Shown: positions 34,208 through 42,170, counted from the stretch's first letter. The stretch is 42,170 nucleotides of DNA from Anaerolineae bacterium (GCA_025060135.1 JANXCY010000017.1:1-42170), one strand, 5' to 3'. Made by a program: numbers and translations. Notes: generated by a model from the letters alone, not told the origin.

Positions 34208-34767
34208 GGATGGTGGCGAAAGGGACAGCGGAAAGCCTGAAGGCCGAGGGGCTTCGTCTGTTTCAGGAGGGCCTTTATGAGGAGGCTCTCCGCTGTTTCG
34301 GGCAGGCTCAGGAGCGATTCGCCGCCGAGGGGAACGATGTGGAAGCAGCGGAGATGCTGAATAATCAGGGCGTGGTTTACCGTCTGCTCCACCGCTGGGA
34401 GGAGTCGCGAGCCGCGCTGGAGGAGGCGCGGGCCGTCTTTGCTCGCCTCGGCGACCGGCACCGGGAGGCCCAGGCCCTGGGCAACCTGGGCGGATTGCTG
34501 GCCAGCCGGGGAGACGCGCTGCGCGCCCAGGAGTACCTCCGCCAGGCCGCCGACATTTTCGCTGAACTGGGGGATACTCAGCGGCGGGCCGAGACCCTGC
34601 TGGCCCTGGGTGTCCAGATGTGGAAAGCAGGCGACCGCTGGGGCGGCCTGGCCACTTATCAGGCCGGCCTGGAGTTGCTGGAGCATCCCACTCCCCAGCA
34701 GAAGACTCTGCGCGGCCTGCTCCATCTGGTCAGCCGTCTCTTCCGGATGCGGCTACCTGCGACGTAA
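34204..34767 (+). CDS. TPR-repeat protein
   Basis: 187 residues made of about four tetratricopeptide repeats: SLKAEGLRLFQEGLYEEAL, EMLNNQGVVYRLLHRWEESR, QALGNLGGLLASRGDALRAQ, ETLLALGVQMWKAGDRWGGL. No signal peptide or catalytic part, so probably a cytoplasmic protein-interaction scaffold. Its start overlaps the gcvH stop (ATGA), suggesting linked translation. Its 3' end overlaps the tail of the opposite-strand glycosyltransferase by 38 bases. Confidence 0.85.
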   Translation: MRMVAKGTAESLKAEGLRLFQEGLYEEALRCFGQAQERFAAEGNDVEAAEMLNNQGVVYRLLHRWEESRAALEEARAVFARLGDRHREAQALGNLGGLLASRGDALRAQEYLRQAADIFAELGDTQRRAETLLALGVQMWKAGDRWGGLATYQAGLELLEHPTPQQKTLRGLLHLVSRLFRMRLPAT

Positions 34768-35983
34768 CGGGATGTCTTTGATGACGTAGACCCTGATATG
34801 CGGCCTCCACGACTTCCGCCAGACGGTCCCATGAGCGGCGCTCCCGGATGTCCTGCGCGGCCCGGGCTCCCAGGCGCCGACGTAGGGCTGGTTCCTCCAA
34901 CAGGTACAGAACAGCATGGGCAAAGGCGGTCTCGTCCCCCGGGGAGACCAGCCAGCCGGTTTCCCCATGGCGGATGGTCTCGCGGATTTCCCCCACTGCC
35001 TCGGCAACCACGGGTACCCCTGCGCCCAGCAGGTCCAACAGTTTGACCGGGCACTTGGTCCGGTTGATCAGCGTGTCGTCAAACGGATAGATGGCCAAGG
35101 TGGCCCGGGCGAAGATGTCCGGTAATCGGTTCGGCTCCACCCAGCCGATGTACTCTACCGCCTCGGCCAGGCCGGCCCGCCGGGCTTCCTCCAGAAAGGG
35201 TGTTTCTTCCCCGAACAATCCCTTCCCGACCACCCGCAGGCGGACTTGAGGGAATTGTTCCCGTACACGACGCAAAAGGCTCAGCACGCGCGCCGGGGGG
35301 AATTCAAAGAACCGGGTGTAGAGCAGGATGACAGGTGGGTCTGCATCGGCGCGGGGGCCAGATGGGAATTCTGCTCCGGGAAGCCATCCGTTGGGGAGGT
35401 AGAAAACCCGTTCCGGCGAGACCCCCATGGCCCAGACCAGGCTTTCCAGGGTACGGCTGGCAACGGTTACCGCATCGGCGTGGGTCAGGCCCCAACGTTC
35501 CTGCCAGGCGAAGAACCGCCGCTGAGCCGGAGTGTAGAGAGGTCGCCCGGAGAGAGGGTCGGCGACATCGTTCCAGCCGCCTGGCCCCTCCCAGTCGTCG
35601 CTATCCACTACCAGGCGAGGACGCCGGGAGCGCGGGAGAAGCGTCAGCAGGAAATGGGTCAGGCCGCTGTAGGCTTTAGGCTTGAAGAGGTGAATCACGT
35701 CCGGTTTCAGGGCCAGCGCCCGGGCGGCCAGCCGCCGGGCCGTCCAGAGGTGAAACATCAGAGGAGCGCGGGGGGGCAGGTGGATGTTCTCCACCCGTAC
35801 CCCGCCGTCCTCCCAGGATTGCCCAGCGTCCTCCGGGTTCTGCCAGGGCGGGAGGAGCAGGGTAACCGTATGTCCCCGCGCAACCAGCGCGCGGGCCATA
35901 GGAAGGGCCCGAACGGCCATTGTCCCCCGGGGACGCAGGCCGAAGGGGCCAATCATCACCACGCGTATGGGATCGCCGCCCAT
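34730..35983 (-). CDS. Family 4-type glycosyltransferase
   Basis: 417-residue GT-B glycosyltransferase, retaining. N-terminal domain: RVVMIGPFGLRPRGTMAVRA, then ARALVARGHTVTLL. C-terminal donor-binding domain: PVILLYTRFFEFPPAR, RLRVVGKGLFGEE, EYIGWVEPNRLPDIFARATL, and KLLDLLGAGVPVVAEAVGEI followed by GETGWLVSPGDETAFA. ATG 35983 gives the normal GT4 start. A longer upstream frame would run through a palindromic repeat array and is rejected. Donor and acceptor are unknown. Confidence 0.85.
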   Translation of the reverse strand: MGGDPIRVVMIGPFGLRPRGTMAVRALPMARALVARGHTVTLLLPPWQNPEDAGQSWEDGGVRVENIHLPPRAPLMFHLWTARRLAARALALKPDVIHLFKPKAYSGLTHFLLTLLPRSRRPRLVVDSDDWEGPGGWNDVADPLSGRPLYTPAQRRFFAWQERWGLTHADAVTVASRTLESLVWAMGVSPERVFYLPNGWLPGAEFPSGPRADADPPVILLYTRFFEFPPARVLSLLRRVREQFPQVRLRVVGKGLFGEETPFLEEARRAGLAEAVEYIGWVEPNRLPDIFARATLAIYPFDDTLINRTKCPVKLLDLLGAGVPVVAEAVGEIRETIRHGETGWLVSPGDETAFAHAVLYLLEEPALRRRLGARAAQDIRERRSWDRLAEVVEAAYQGLRHQRHPVTSQVAASGRDG

Positions 35984-36014
35984 CGGTACATCATTCCAGA
36001 AGTTCTTCGCACCG

Positions 36015-36103
36015 CAGGCCCCTTGGCCTGTTCCGTACAGGCTAACAGCCTGTGCTACGCAGCGCAGGCCGTCTGGCCTGCATCGGGCAGGCGAACCGCC
36101 TGC
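36015..36103. repeat. Four tandem perfect palindromes (CAGGC...GCCTG)
   Basis: Four hairpins in a row: 36015-36030 (stem CAGGCC), 36037-36053 (ACAGGC), 36064-36081 (GCAGGCC) and 36087-36103 (GCAGGCG), each with a 3-5 base loop. They are spaced 22-27 bases and alternate in the intervening words (TGTGCTACG, TGCGCTACA). They occupy the 145-base spacer between DUF2148 and the glycosyltransferase. Confidence 0.85.
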
Positions 36104-36128
36104 GCTACAGATCATTCTAAATCCCTTA

Positions 36129-36635
36129 TCAGCGATCAAAGTAGATGGACTTCCCAGTGGCGGAAAGGGGAATGCCCATCACCACGTCGGCATCTATCAG
36201 GCCCATCAGACGGGCCACGACTCCGACCCGGTACATCACCCGGTTGTCCACGTTGAGCAGGCTGGCGGTTTTGACCGCCGAGCCGATGGCGATGCCCATA
36301 TCCAGCAGGCGCATGGCGCACTGAGGGCCGCGAAATTCCCCTTCTACCGTGTTGGGTTCCACGCAGGTTAGGCTACCACAGGCCGCGCAGTTGAGGCCTA
36401 CCACCCGGGCGTCTTTCAGGCCGATGAGCACCACCGCTTCTGAGTTGAGGACGTTCTTCCCGTCCCGATCAAAGTTGCGCCGGCCCGTGCGCTCGCCGTA
36501 GGCGATCATTTCCTCGCCCAGGCGGCGCAGGTTTTCTCCTTCTATGATTTGAATGGTCAGGAAGTCCTGTCCCACTGCCTTGGGGGCTGTCCGGGCCGAA
36601 ATGGCCATCAGTTCGGCGATGATTCGCAGGCTCAT
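36129..36635 (-). CDS. DUF2148 protein, ferredoxin-like cysteine motif
   Basis: 168 residues, DUF2148 family (function unknown). The middle carries LNCAACGSLTC and later GPQCAM, giving a cysteine cluster able to hold an iron-sulfur centre. Also seen: AVGQDFLTIQIIEGENLRRL, RNFDRDGKNVLNSEAVVLIG, GIAIGSAVKTASLLNVDNRV, VVMGIPLSATGKSIYFDR. AGGAGG lies before the ATG. It is the fourth gene of a minus-strand run starting at 40271. Confidence 0.82.
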   Translation of the reverse strand: MSLRIIAELMAISARTAPKAVGQDFLTIQIIEGENLRRLGEEMIAYGERTGRRNFDRDGKNVLNSEAVVLIGLKDARVVGLNCAACGSLTCVEPNTVEGEFRGPQCAMRLLDMGIAIGSAVKTASLLNVDNRVMYRVGVVARLMGLIDADVVMGIPLSATGKSIYFDR

Positions 36636-36668
36636 ACGTTCCTCCTCCAGTAGATGAGATGGTGGGTT

Positions 36669-37442
36669 CTACTGTTCCAGCAGTCGGCGCAATTGGCGGG
36701 CCGTCCCTACGGCCTGCCCGCGCCAGTGGTTGTTCATGTAGACCAGCGTCAGCGGGGCCCTGGCGTCCAGTTGGCGGATTTTCGGCACCCACTCTGCCAG
36801 TTCTTCGTCCGTGTAGGTGTAATCGTATCGCTCCCAGGCTTCCTGGTGCTCCCACCATTTGGCCGCGTTGCGACCGTGAAAGCGGACATAGGCCACCGGG
36901 CCGGTAACCACGGCGACCGGAGGGATCAATCCCCGGAGACGAGGCTGGTCCACACAGCAGAATCCCAGGTTCAGTGCTCGCAACTCGTCGAAAGTACGGC
37001 GGGTGATCCAGTCTCGGCTGCGAAACTCCACTACCACAGGGAGGTCGCCGAAGCCGTCTCGCAGGCGCCGCAGGTAGGCCCGATTCTCCTCAGTGGCATG
37101 GAAGGCGTAGGGGAACTGGACCAGGACACAGGCAAACTTCTGCGCTTCCCGCAGGGGGTTGAGGGCATCTATGAATAGATGGATGAGCGGTTCGGGGTTG
37201 TCCCGCTGGTGGGTGATACCCTGGAACGCCTTGATCGAGAACAGAAAGCCCGGGGGAACCTTATCCCCCATCCGGGCCAGGGTGCGGGGGTCCGGTAAGC
37301 GGTAGAAGGTGAAATCCAGTTCGCAGGTGGGGAATTCCTGGGCGTAGTATCGTAACCACTCCGATTTGGGAAGGTCTGGCGGATAGACCGGCCCGACCCA
37401 GTCGTCGTAACTGAAGCCGCTGGTGCCGATCAGAATGGTCAT
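36669..37442 (-). CDS. DUF72 (YecE-like) family protein
   Basis: 257 residues, TIM-barrel-like DUF72 family of unknown biochemical role. Typical pieces: ILIGTSGFSYDDWVGPVYP, LRYYAQEFPTCELDFTFYRL, FLFSIKAFQGITHQR, VLVQFPYAFHATEENRAYL, PVVVEFRSRDWI, GPVAYVRFHGRN, and the C-terminal TLVYMNNHWRGQAV. Its ATG overlaps the stop of the upstream dehydrogenase-like gene (ATGA). Confidence 0.9.
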   Translation of the reverse strand: MTILIGTSGFSYDDWVGPVYPPDLPKSEWLRYYAQEFPTCELDFTFYRLPDPRTLARMGDKVPPGFLFSIKAFQGITHQRDNPEPLIHLFIDALNPLREAQKFACVLVQFPYAFHATEENRAYLRRLRDGFGDLPVVVEFRSRDWITRRTFDELRALNLGFCCVDQPRLRGLIPPVAVVTGPVAYVRFHGRNAAKWWEHQEAWERYDYTYTDEELAEWVPKIRQLDARAPLTLVYMNNHWRGQAVGTARQLRRLLEQ

Positions 37443-38545
37443 GGGAATACGCCTTCCATTACGTACCGGGTGAGTTCGCTAACACTCATTGCTTCAATGC
37501 CCATCCGCTCTAGGGTGCGGCCGCGCCGCCAGTAGTCGGTTCGGTGGACGATACAGGCCAAACGGATGATGCTCTCCATTGCCCGGACGGAGACGCCATA
37601 CTGCTCCCCCAGCGCGGCGATAGGTACCAGACTGGCGGGGACGTCTTCGGTAATGTAGCGATGGTTCAGGGTGGGGGGGGCTTTGATACCGTAGTAGCCG
37701 GGTTGGTTGTGGATGGCCTCGTAGAGGTCGGCACCGCTGGCGTCGTAGGCCATCTTCAGCCACTCCAGCGCGGTGCGGGCCCGAATGCCCAGCGCTGCGG
37801 CGACGGTTACCCGCTCTCGGTCCAGCACTTCCAGCACCCGCGCCACCGAGGGGGTAACGCCCTCTATATAGAACTGGAAATCGCCCCCGGTGGATTCAAT
37901 GCGCCCGGCGTTGAGGAGAGTCAGCGCGGGGTGGAAGATGGCCCCCATGTTGTTCAGACCGGTGTGGAGAACGCTGACGCCGTCAATGAATTGAGGGTAG
38001 GCCGGAGCCAGCGCTTCCAGGACCCGGCGGGTGCGGGTGGCGGGGAGCGCGGCAACGGGAACGGCCTCCTTGATGCCAAAGATCCGGGCCTGAGCTGGCC
38101 CCTCGGACCGGCTGGCGTAAATAAGGGTCTCCGCCTCAGCAACGGTAACGTCGGCAGTGCAATCACCGTCCCGCAGGACCTTGACGAACTCCAGCGCGCC
38201 ACCGGTCCGGCCCGGGTTGAGGACGATGATCTGTCCGTCCCGCAGGTGGGGAGCCGCGACCCGAGCGATGTCGGCGTGGGCGGTGGAGGGGACCACCACC
38301 ATGACGATGTCGGCCTCTGCCAGGGCCTCTGCCATATCCGAGGTAACGTTCGCCAGACGGGCAAAGCCCCGGGGGCCGCCCTCAAAACTCTCCAGTTCAA
38401 TCCCACCCCGGGCCTTGATGGCTGCAATGTTCTCCGGCGTCCGGTTGTAGAGGGTGACGGAGAAGCCCATCAGGGCCAGGTGCGCGGCCATGGCCTTGCC
38501 GCCATGTCCGGCACCGATGACTGTGTAGCGTGCTTGGTCTCCCAT
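37439..38545 (-). CDS. NAD/NADP octopine/nopaline dehydrogenase family protein
   Basis: 368 residues. N-terminal Rossmann domain: YTVIGAGHGGKAMAAHLALM (GxGxxG) and DIVMVVVPSTAHADIA. C-terminal all-helical octopine dehydrogenase domain with LNNMGAIFHPALTLLNAGRI, where the family has its catalytic histidine. Such enzymes join an amino acid to a 2-oxoacid reductively, or run the reverse. ATG 38545 has AAGGAG at 5 bases; the longer upstream frame is non-conserved. The natural substrate is unknown. Confidence 0.85.
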   Translation of the reverse strand: MGDQARYTVIGAGHGGKAMAAHLALMGFSVTLYNRTPENIAAIKARGGIELESFEGGPRGFARLANVTSDMAEALAEADIVMVVVPSTAHADIARVAAPHLRDGQIIVLNPGRTGGALEFVKVLRDGDCTADVTVAEAETLIYASRSEGPAQARIFGIKEAVPVAALPATRTRRVLEALAPAYPQFIDGVSVLHTGLNNMGAIFHPALTLLNAGRIESTGGDFQFYIEGVTPSVARVLEVLDRERVTVAAALGIRARTALEWLKMAYDASGADLYEAIHNQPGYYGIKAPPTLNHRYITEDVPASLVPIAALGEQYGVSVRAMESIIRLACIVHRTDYWRRGRTLERMGIEAMSVSELTRYVMEGVFP

Positions 38546-38633
38546 GGTGGCTCCTTTTCTTTTGGCGAGCGGGTGCCGATGGGCGCAGGAATGAGGTGGA
38601 TTCCATCCGCGCCGATGGGCATGGCTCTGTGTC

Positions 38634-40271
38634 CTATACAACCCCCAGACGGGCCAGGCGTTCTTCTTCGCGGAGCGGGCGCCCGGTAGCGGGGTCCACC
38701 GTCACGCAGGCCCCGCGCGCATCCACCCGGGTAACAATCTGCCCCCGCGCGTAGGGGTTGTTGCGCAGGTGAGGGGCGTCCAGAATCCCCGTCATTACCG
38801 CGCGGGCCAGGGTGGCCGGGTCGGTCAGCGGGTCGGAGACGTCTGACCCCGCCAGCGCGCGGATGGCCTCTAAGGTGGCCTGGGCTTCGCGGATCAGTTC
38901 TTCTTTTCGCTCTTGGACGATGGGATCAGTGGTCATATCGGGCTGGCCACGCAGCGCGTTCTCCACTGCCCGCCGGGCCAGCCTGCAGGCCTCGATGACG
39001 TCTTCGGCGGTGGCGGCGTGGTGGGCCTCTGTGTGACCTACCACGTGGAGGATGTGTGGTCTCAGCGCCATCTGCAGGTAGACGGTCGTCGCCAGGTGGG
39101 CACGCGCCGCGTCCGGGTCCAGGGGGTAACTGAGCAGGCCTGTCCGGGTCTGCCGCCAGATGCGGAAATCTGGCCCTTCCAGCGGTGCGATCAGGTCCAG
39201 AATCGCCAGCATTTTCGCCAGGTCCATTCGGTCGGAAAGGGTGGGGGGACTGTTGAACATCAGTTGGGCGATGTAATCCCGGACGCCGAAGGCGCGGGCG
39301 TTATAGGCGGACAGGTAGGCCGAGACGACGAAAACCACATCGGGGGCATCCCGCATGCCCCAATGATGGGGTTCGTTCAGTTCCACGGGGATGTCCCGTT
39401 CGCCGTACCAGGCCATTACCTTCTGGTGTTCCCGGATGGAGCCTTCCAGGTCCCAGGGGCCGCGCCCGTCCATCCGGTTGAACCAGAAGAGGGGGATGGC
39501 ACACCAGGCAATGTGGAGGGTCTCCACGTACATCTCGGCGAGCCGGATGAAGTCGTCGGTACCGGAATAGGTACGCATCAGCGGGTAGTTGCCCCGGCGG
39601 CTTGCCTGGTAGAGGGCCCGGTAGTCCTCGGGAGTGCGGACAGGGACGCCCCCGGCGCCCCGGCGACGGGGGTCCTGCCGCTCTGGGTGGAAGAAGTTCT
39701 CCTGGGCGTCCTGGTCTATGCCCAAGGAGATCACATCCAGAACACCTGCCTCAGCAATGCGGGCGATTCCCTCCAGGGTGGCCTCCATTGTGGGAAGGCC
39801 GAAGTGATGGCGGAGGATAGGGTAGGGGGCCTTCCAGCGGATGCGCTCCACAGTGGTCTGAGGAAAATCGGCCTCCCTCTGGCTTTCCACTGGCTGGCCC
39901 TTGAGGTAGGCCAGGACCTCGGTCTCCGGTTCTCCGCCGACGAAGACCCGTTCAAAGAAGCCAATGGCGCGGGCTCGTTCAGCGACGGGAGGGGTGCCGC
40001 CAAAGGCAAAGCGGACTCCTGCGCTGCGCAGGTCGTCGGCGGCCTCGGCGAACTGGGCCAGGAGCCGCTCCCCGGTCTCTGGTGTCAGGCGGTAGGAGAC
40101 GCCGACCAGGTCGGCCCGCTCCTGGCGGGCAACCTCCAGCACCCGGTCTATGGGCACCGCCGGGCCCAGAAAGACGGTTCGCCAGCCAGCGGCCTCGGCC
40201 AGCCGCAGGAAGTTCATAATCCCGGCGACGTGGACACACTCGCCCAGCGCGGCAGCGACGACGGTTTTCAC
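38634..40271 (-). CDS. Cobalamin-binding-domain protein with mutase-like C-terminal part
   Basis: 545 residues. Residues 1-135 have the B12-binding flavodoxin-like outline: MKTVVAAALGECVHVAGIMN, FLGPAVPIDRVLEVA, ADLVGVSYRLTPETG, RFAFGGTPPV. The usual D-x-H-x-x-G motif appears as C12-V-H14-V-A-G17: the axial histidine and glycine are kept, but the aspartate is replaced. The rest (about 140-540) looks like a TIM-barrel mutase or methyltransferase partner, with ISLGIDQDAQENFFHPE, RTYSGTDDFIRLAEMYVET, NEPHHWGMRDAPDV. I cannot name the reaction. GTG start is the only one in frame, with GAGGAG just 2 bases upstream. Confidence 0.75.
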   Translation of the reverse strand: MKTVVAAALGECVHVAGIMNFLRLAEAAGWRTVFLGPAVPIDRVLEVARQERADLVGVSYRLTPETGERLLAQFAEAADDLRSAGVRFAFGGTPPVAERARAIGFFERVFVGGEPETEVLAYLKGQPVESQREADFPQTTVERIRWKAPYPILRHHFGLPTMEATLEGIARIAEAGVLDVISLGIDQDAQENFFHPERQDPRRRGAGGVPVRTPEDYRALYQASRRGNYPLMRTYSGTDDFIRLAEMYVETLHIAWCAIPLFWFNRMDGRGPWDLEGSIREHQKVMAWYGERDIPVELNEPHHWGMRDAPDVVFVVSAYLSAYNARAFGVRDYIAQLMFNSPPTLSDRMDLAKMLAILDLIAPLEGPDFRIWRQTRTGLLSYPLDPDAARAHLATTVYLQMALRPHILHVVGHTEAHHAATAEDVIEACRLARRAVENALRGQPDMTTDPIVQERKEELIREAQATLEAIRALAGSDVSDPLTDPATLARAVMTGILDAPHLRNNPYARGQIVTRVDARGACVTVDPATGRPLREEERLARLGVV

Positions 40272-40322
40272 GGCTCCTCATTTGCTTCCTTCAGGTCGCC
40301 GAAGCGAATAAAAGTCGCGAAT

Positions 40323-40352
40323 ATTATACACCCCTTTGAGTCCTCCTGCCAA
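40323..40352 (-). promoter_or_regulatory. Promoter of the cobalamin-protein operon
   Basis: Minus strand TTGGCA (40347-40352), 18-base spacer, TATAAT (40323-40328). Start near 40316, with a leader of about 45 bases. No cobalamin riboswitch fits in so short a leader. Confidence 0.75.
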
Positions 40353-40415
40353 TCCATCAGGATTCGCCTCGTTTTGGCCTTTGGCCGCAAAGGGCTTTCC
40401 TGAATCCCATCTCCC

Positions 40416-40424
40416 TGGTATAAT
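40416..40424 (+). promoter_or_regulatory. Extended -10 promoter of the metalloprotease-larA pair
   Basis: TGGTATAAT: a perfect TATAAT (40419-40424) preceded by TG at the extended -10 place. The -35 region is poor (TTTCCT at 40396). Start near 40431, leader about 49 bases. Confidence 0.6.
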
Positions 40425-40479
40425 AAAGTCCAACCGATTTGTCCCATCGCCGAAGGCGAGCCAAGGACAGGGAGTGGGT

Positions 40480-40860
40480 ATGCCCTGGGTGGTGGATCAG
40501 GTCCTTTTTGACCAACTGGTCGCTGAGGCGCTGGAGGCGCTGCCGGAAGTCTTCCGGCAGCGCTTGGAAAATGTGGAGATCGTGGTGGAAGATTGGCCCG
40601 ACCGGCGGACAATGCATCTGGCCGGGGTGCGCTCTCCGGCGGACCTGCTGGGCTTCTATCACGGCGTTCCCCTCCCCCATCGCACCTCCGGCTATATGCT
40701 GGTCCTGCCGGATAAAATCTCCATCTACCGTTGGCCTATCCTGATGCGCTGCCGCACTCTGGAGGAAGTCCGGGCATTGGTGGCCCGGACGCTGCGCCAC
40801 GAAATCGCCCACTACTTTGGTATAGACGATCATCGTCTGGAGGAAATCGGGGCGTACTGA
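40480..40860 (+). CDS. Zincin-like metallopeptidase (DUF1025 family)
   Basis: 126 residues. The zinc motif HEIAH is at 107-111 in RTLRHEIAHYFGIDDHRLEE, with the downstream acidic/His residues of this small minimal zincin family. The N-terminal half has LENVEIVVEDWP and LLGFYHGVPL, where the family pattern gives the pre-protease strands. AGGGAG lies 5 bases before ATG 40480. Its stop overlaps the larA start by one base (TGATG), so the two are co-translated. Substrate unknown. Confidence 0.88.
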   Translation: MPWVVDQVLFDQLVAEALEALPEVFRQRLENVEIVVEDWPDRRTMHLAGVRSPADLLGFYHGVPLPHRTSGYMLVLPDKISIYRWPILMRCRTLEEVRALVARTLRHEIAHYFGIDDHRLEEIGAY

Positions 40861-42134
40861 TGCCTGCTGTCTCCCTGGCCTATGGCCGGCATGGCCTAAC
40901 GGTGAACCTGCCCGACGACGCTCCCGTCACGGTGATAGAGCCCCGGTACGTGCCGGGGCTTCCTGATGAAGCGGCGGCGGTCCGGCAGGCCCTGCGTGCG
41001 CCTCTCAGTACTCCGCCTCTGGTGGAGTTGGTCCGGCCCGCCGATACGGTCGCCATTGTCTTCAGCGACATCACCCGCCCGATGCCCAACGACCGGGTCC
41101 TCCCGGTCCTGCTGGAGGAACTGGCCCGGGCCGGGGTGCCTGACCGTCAGGTTCTCCTCATCAATGCCCTGGCGACCCACCGTCCCCAGACGGAGGGGGA
41201 ACTGCGCCGCATGCTGGGAGACGACATAGTGGACCGGTATCGTATCCTCCAGCACAATGCCTGGGACGATGCGGGCCTGGTCCCAGTAGCAACGAATCGC
41301 TCGGGCCGGACCGTGCGGGTTAACCGGGCCTACATGGAGGCCTCGGTGCGGATTCTCACCGGCTTCATTGAGCCCCACTTTTTTGCCGGATTCAGCGGAG
41401 GGCCCAAAGCCGTTCTGCCGGGTATTGCCGACATAGAGGCCATCCTGGATAACCACGGTCCGGCGATGATTGCCCACCCGCAGGCTACCTGGGCGGTAAC
41501 GGAGGGGAACCCCATCTGGGAGGAGATGAGAGATGTCGCCCGGGCAACGGCTCCGACCTTTATTCTCAACGTTGCCCTGAACCGGGAACGACGGGTAACG
41601 GCGGTCTTTGCAGGAGAAATGGAAACGGCCCACCGGGCCGGAGTTGCTTTCGTCCGGGAGCATGCGATGCAACCGGTACCGGAGCCGTTTGACATTGTGA
41701 TTACCTCCAACAGCGGCTATCCGCTGGACCTCAACCTATACCAGGCCGTGAAAGGGATGTCGGCAGCAGCCCAGATTGTCCGACCGGGCGGGGACATCAT
41801 CGTTGTCGCCGAATGCTGGGATGGTATCCCCGACCACGGGGAATATAAACGGCTGCTCTGGGAGGCGGCGTCGCTGGAGGACCTCCTGGCGCGGATTCTG
41901 GCGCCGGGGTTCCGTTGCCCGGACAGTTGGGAGGCGCAAATTCAGGCTCAGATTGGGCGCCGGGCGCGCGTCCACGTCTACGCCGACGGCCTGACGGATG
42001 AGGAATTGCGGCGGGCCCATGTTCTTCCCTGCCGGTCGGTGGAGGAGACGGTGGCCCGTCTGCGGCGGGAGCATCCGGGGGGCACCATTGCTGTCCTGCC
42101 CGATGGCCCCCAGACGGTGCCGTATGTGCGGTGA
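40860..42134 (+). CDS. larA: LarA-type nickel-pincer racemase (lactate racemase family)
   Basis: 424 residues, DUF2088/LarA family; lactate racemase interconverts L- and D-lactate with a nickel pincer nucleotide bound to a lysine. Key residues match Lactiplantibacillus LarA closely in position: H107 in ALATHRPQTE, H173 in GFIEPHFFAGFSGGPKAVLP, and K183 in the same block, the covalent cofactor site. VFSDITRPMP near residue 70 is also typical. The cofactor genes larB, larC and larE are not in the window. The substrate may be another 2-hydroxyacid, as this family is broad. Confidence 0.88.
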   Translation: MPAVSLAYGRHGLTVNLPDDAPVTVIEPRYVPGLPDEAAAVRQALRAPLSTPPLVELVRPADTVAIVFSDITRPMPNDRVLPVLLEELARAGVPDRQVLLINALATHRPQTEGELRRMLGDDIVDRYRILQHNAWDDAGLVPVATNRSGRTVRVNRAYMEASVRILTGFIEPHFFAGFSGGPKAVLPGIADIEAILDNHGPAMIAHPQATWAVTEGNPIWEEMRDVARATAPTFILNVALNRERRVTAVFAGEMETAHRAGVAFVREHAMQPVPEPFDIVITSNSGYPLDLNLYQAVKGMSAAAQIVRPGGDIIVVAECWDGIPDHGEYKRLLWEAASLEDLLARILAPGFRCPDSWEAQIQAQIGRRARVHVYADGLTDEELRRAHVLPCRSVEETVARLRREHPGGTIAVLPDGPQTVPYVR

Positions 42135-42145
42135 GGGTGGGGTGC

Positions 42146-42170
42146 GGCGGCGGCCCGCCGGGCCGCCGCC
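42146..42170 (+). terminator. GC-rich hairpin after larA, at window edge
   Basis: GGCGGCGGCCC (42146-42156) and GGGCCGCCGCC (42160-42170) form a perfect 11-bp stem with a 3-base loop, starting 11 bases after the larA stop. Whether a T-run follows cannot be seen because the window ends here. Confidence 0.6.

Overview
The window is a GC-rich bacterial chromosome segment that most resembles Chloroflexota (Anaerolineae-like). Evidence is the run of zinc-type ribosomal proteins (S14 type Z, four-Cys S4, L36, L24 with zinc ribbon), an S12 with an insertion before its QKRGVC motif, and the style of EF-Tu. The phylum call is inference from protein character; no search was run.

Left two thirds (887-28902, minus strand): one very long translation/transcription superoperon. 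A consensus sigma70 promoter (28938-28966) drives rpoB. A second good promoter overlaps the rpoB stop codon and leads into rpsL-rpsG-fusA-tuf. The S10 genes follow (rpsJ rplC rplD rplW rplB rpsS rplV rpsC rplP rpmC rpsQ), then spc (rplN rplX rplE rpsN rpsH rplF rplR rpsE rpmD rplO secY adk map), alpha (rpmJ rpsM rpsK rpsD rpoA rplQ), and truA-rplM-rpsI. It ends at a strong hairpin terminator (797-845). rpoC does not follow rpoB, and infA is missing from its usual place between map and rpmJ.

Two things make this operon unusual. First, small toxin-antitoxin-like genes sit inside it: an apparently intact mntA-hepT pair between secY and adk; a dead DUF4258-DUF2283 pair (two amber stops and a frameshift) between rplO and secY; a DUF433 gene plus an unknown ORF between map and rpmJ; and a possible BrnT-like stub between rpoB and rpsL. 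Second, many gene spacers consist of short degenerate tandem arrays (7, 8 or 9 bp units, several families, often partly inverted). Units of one family (ACGGAGT) lie where the Shine-Dalgarno of the next gene must be. The tuf product also lacks the canonical RGITI switch I sequence and carries a longer, unrelated loop.

Beyond the operon terminator are the remnant of a LuxR-type regulator and the start of a secreted or membrane-anchored protein cut by the window edge.

Right third (29315-42134): a plus-strand group with a nearly leaderless yqeC followed by a MocA-like nucleotidyltransferase fused to a HAD phosphatase (molybdenum hydroxylase maturation), mutM, tRNA-Val(TAC), a D-2-hydroxyacid dehydrogenase, gcvH and a TPR protein. 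Next is a minus-strand group from one promoter near 40323: a cobalamin-binding-type protein, an octopine-dehydrogenase-like enzyme, DUF72, DUF2148 and a glycosyltransferase. Divergent to it are a zincin-like metalloprotease and a lactate racemase LarA homologue.
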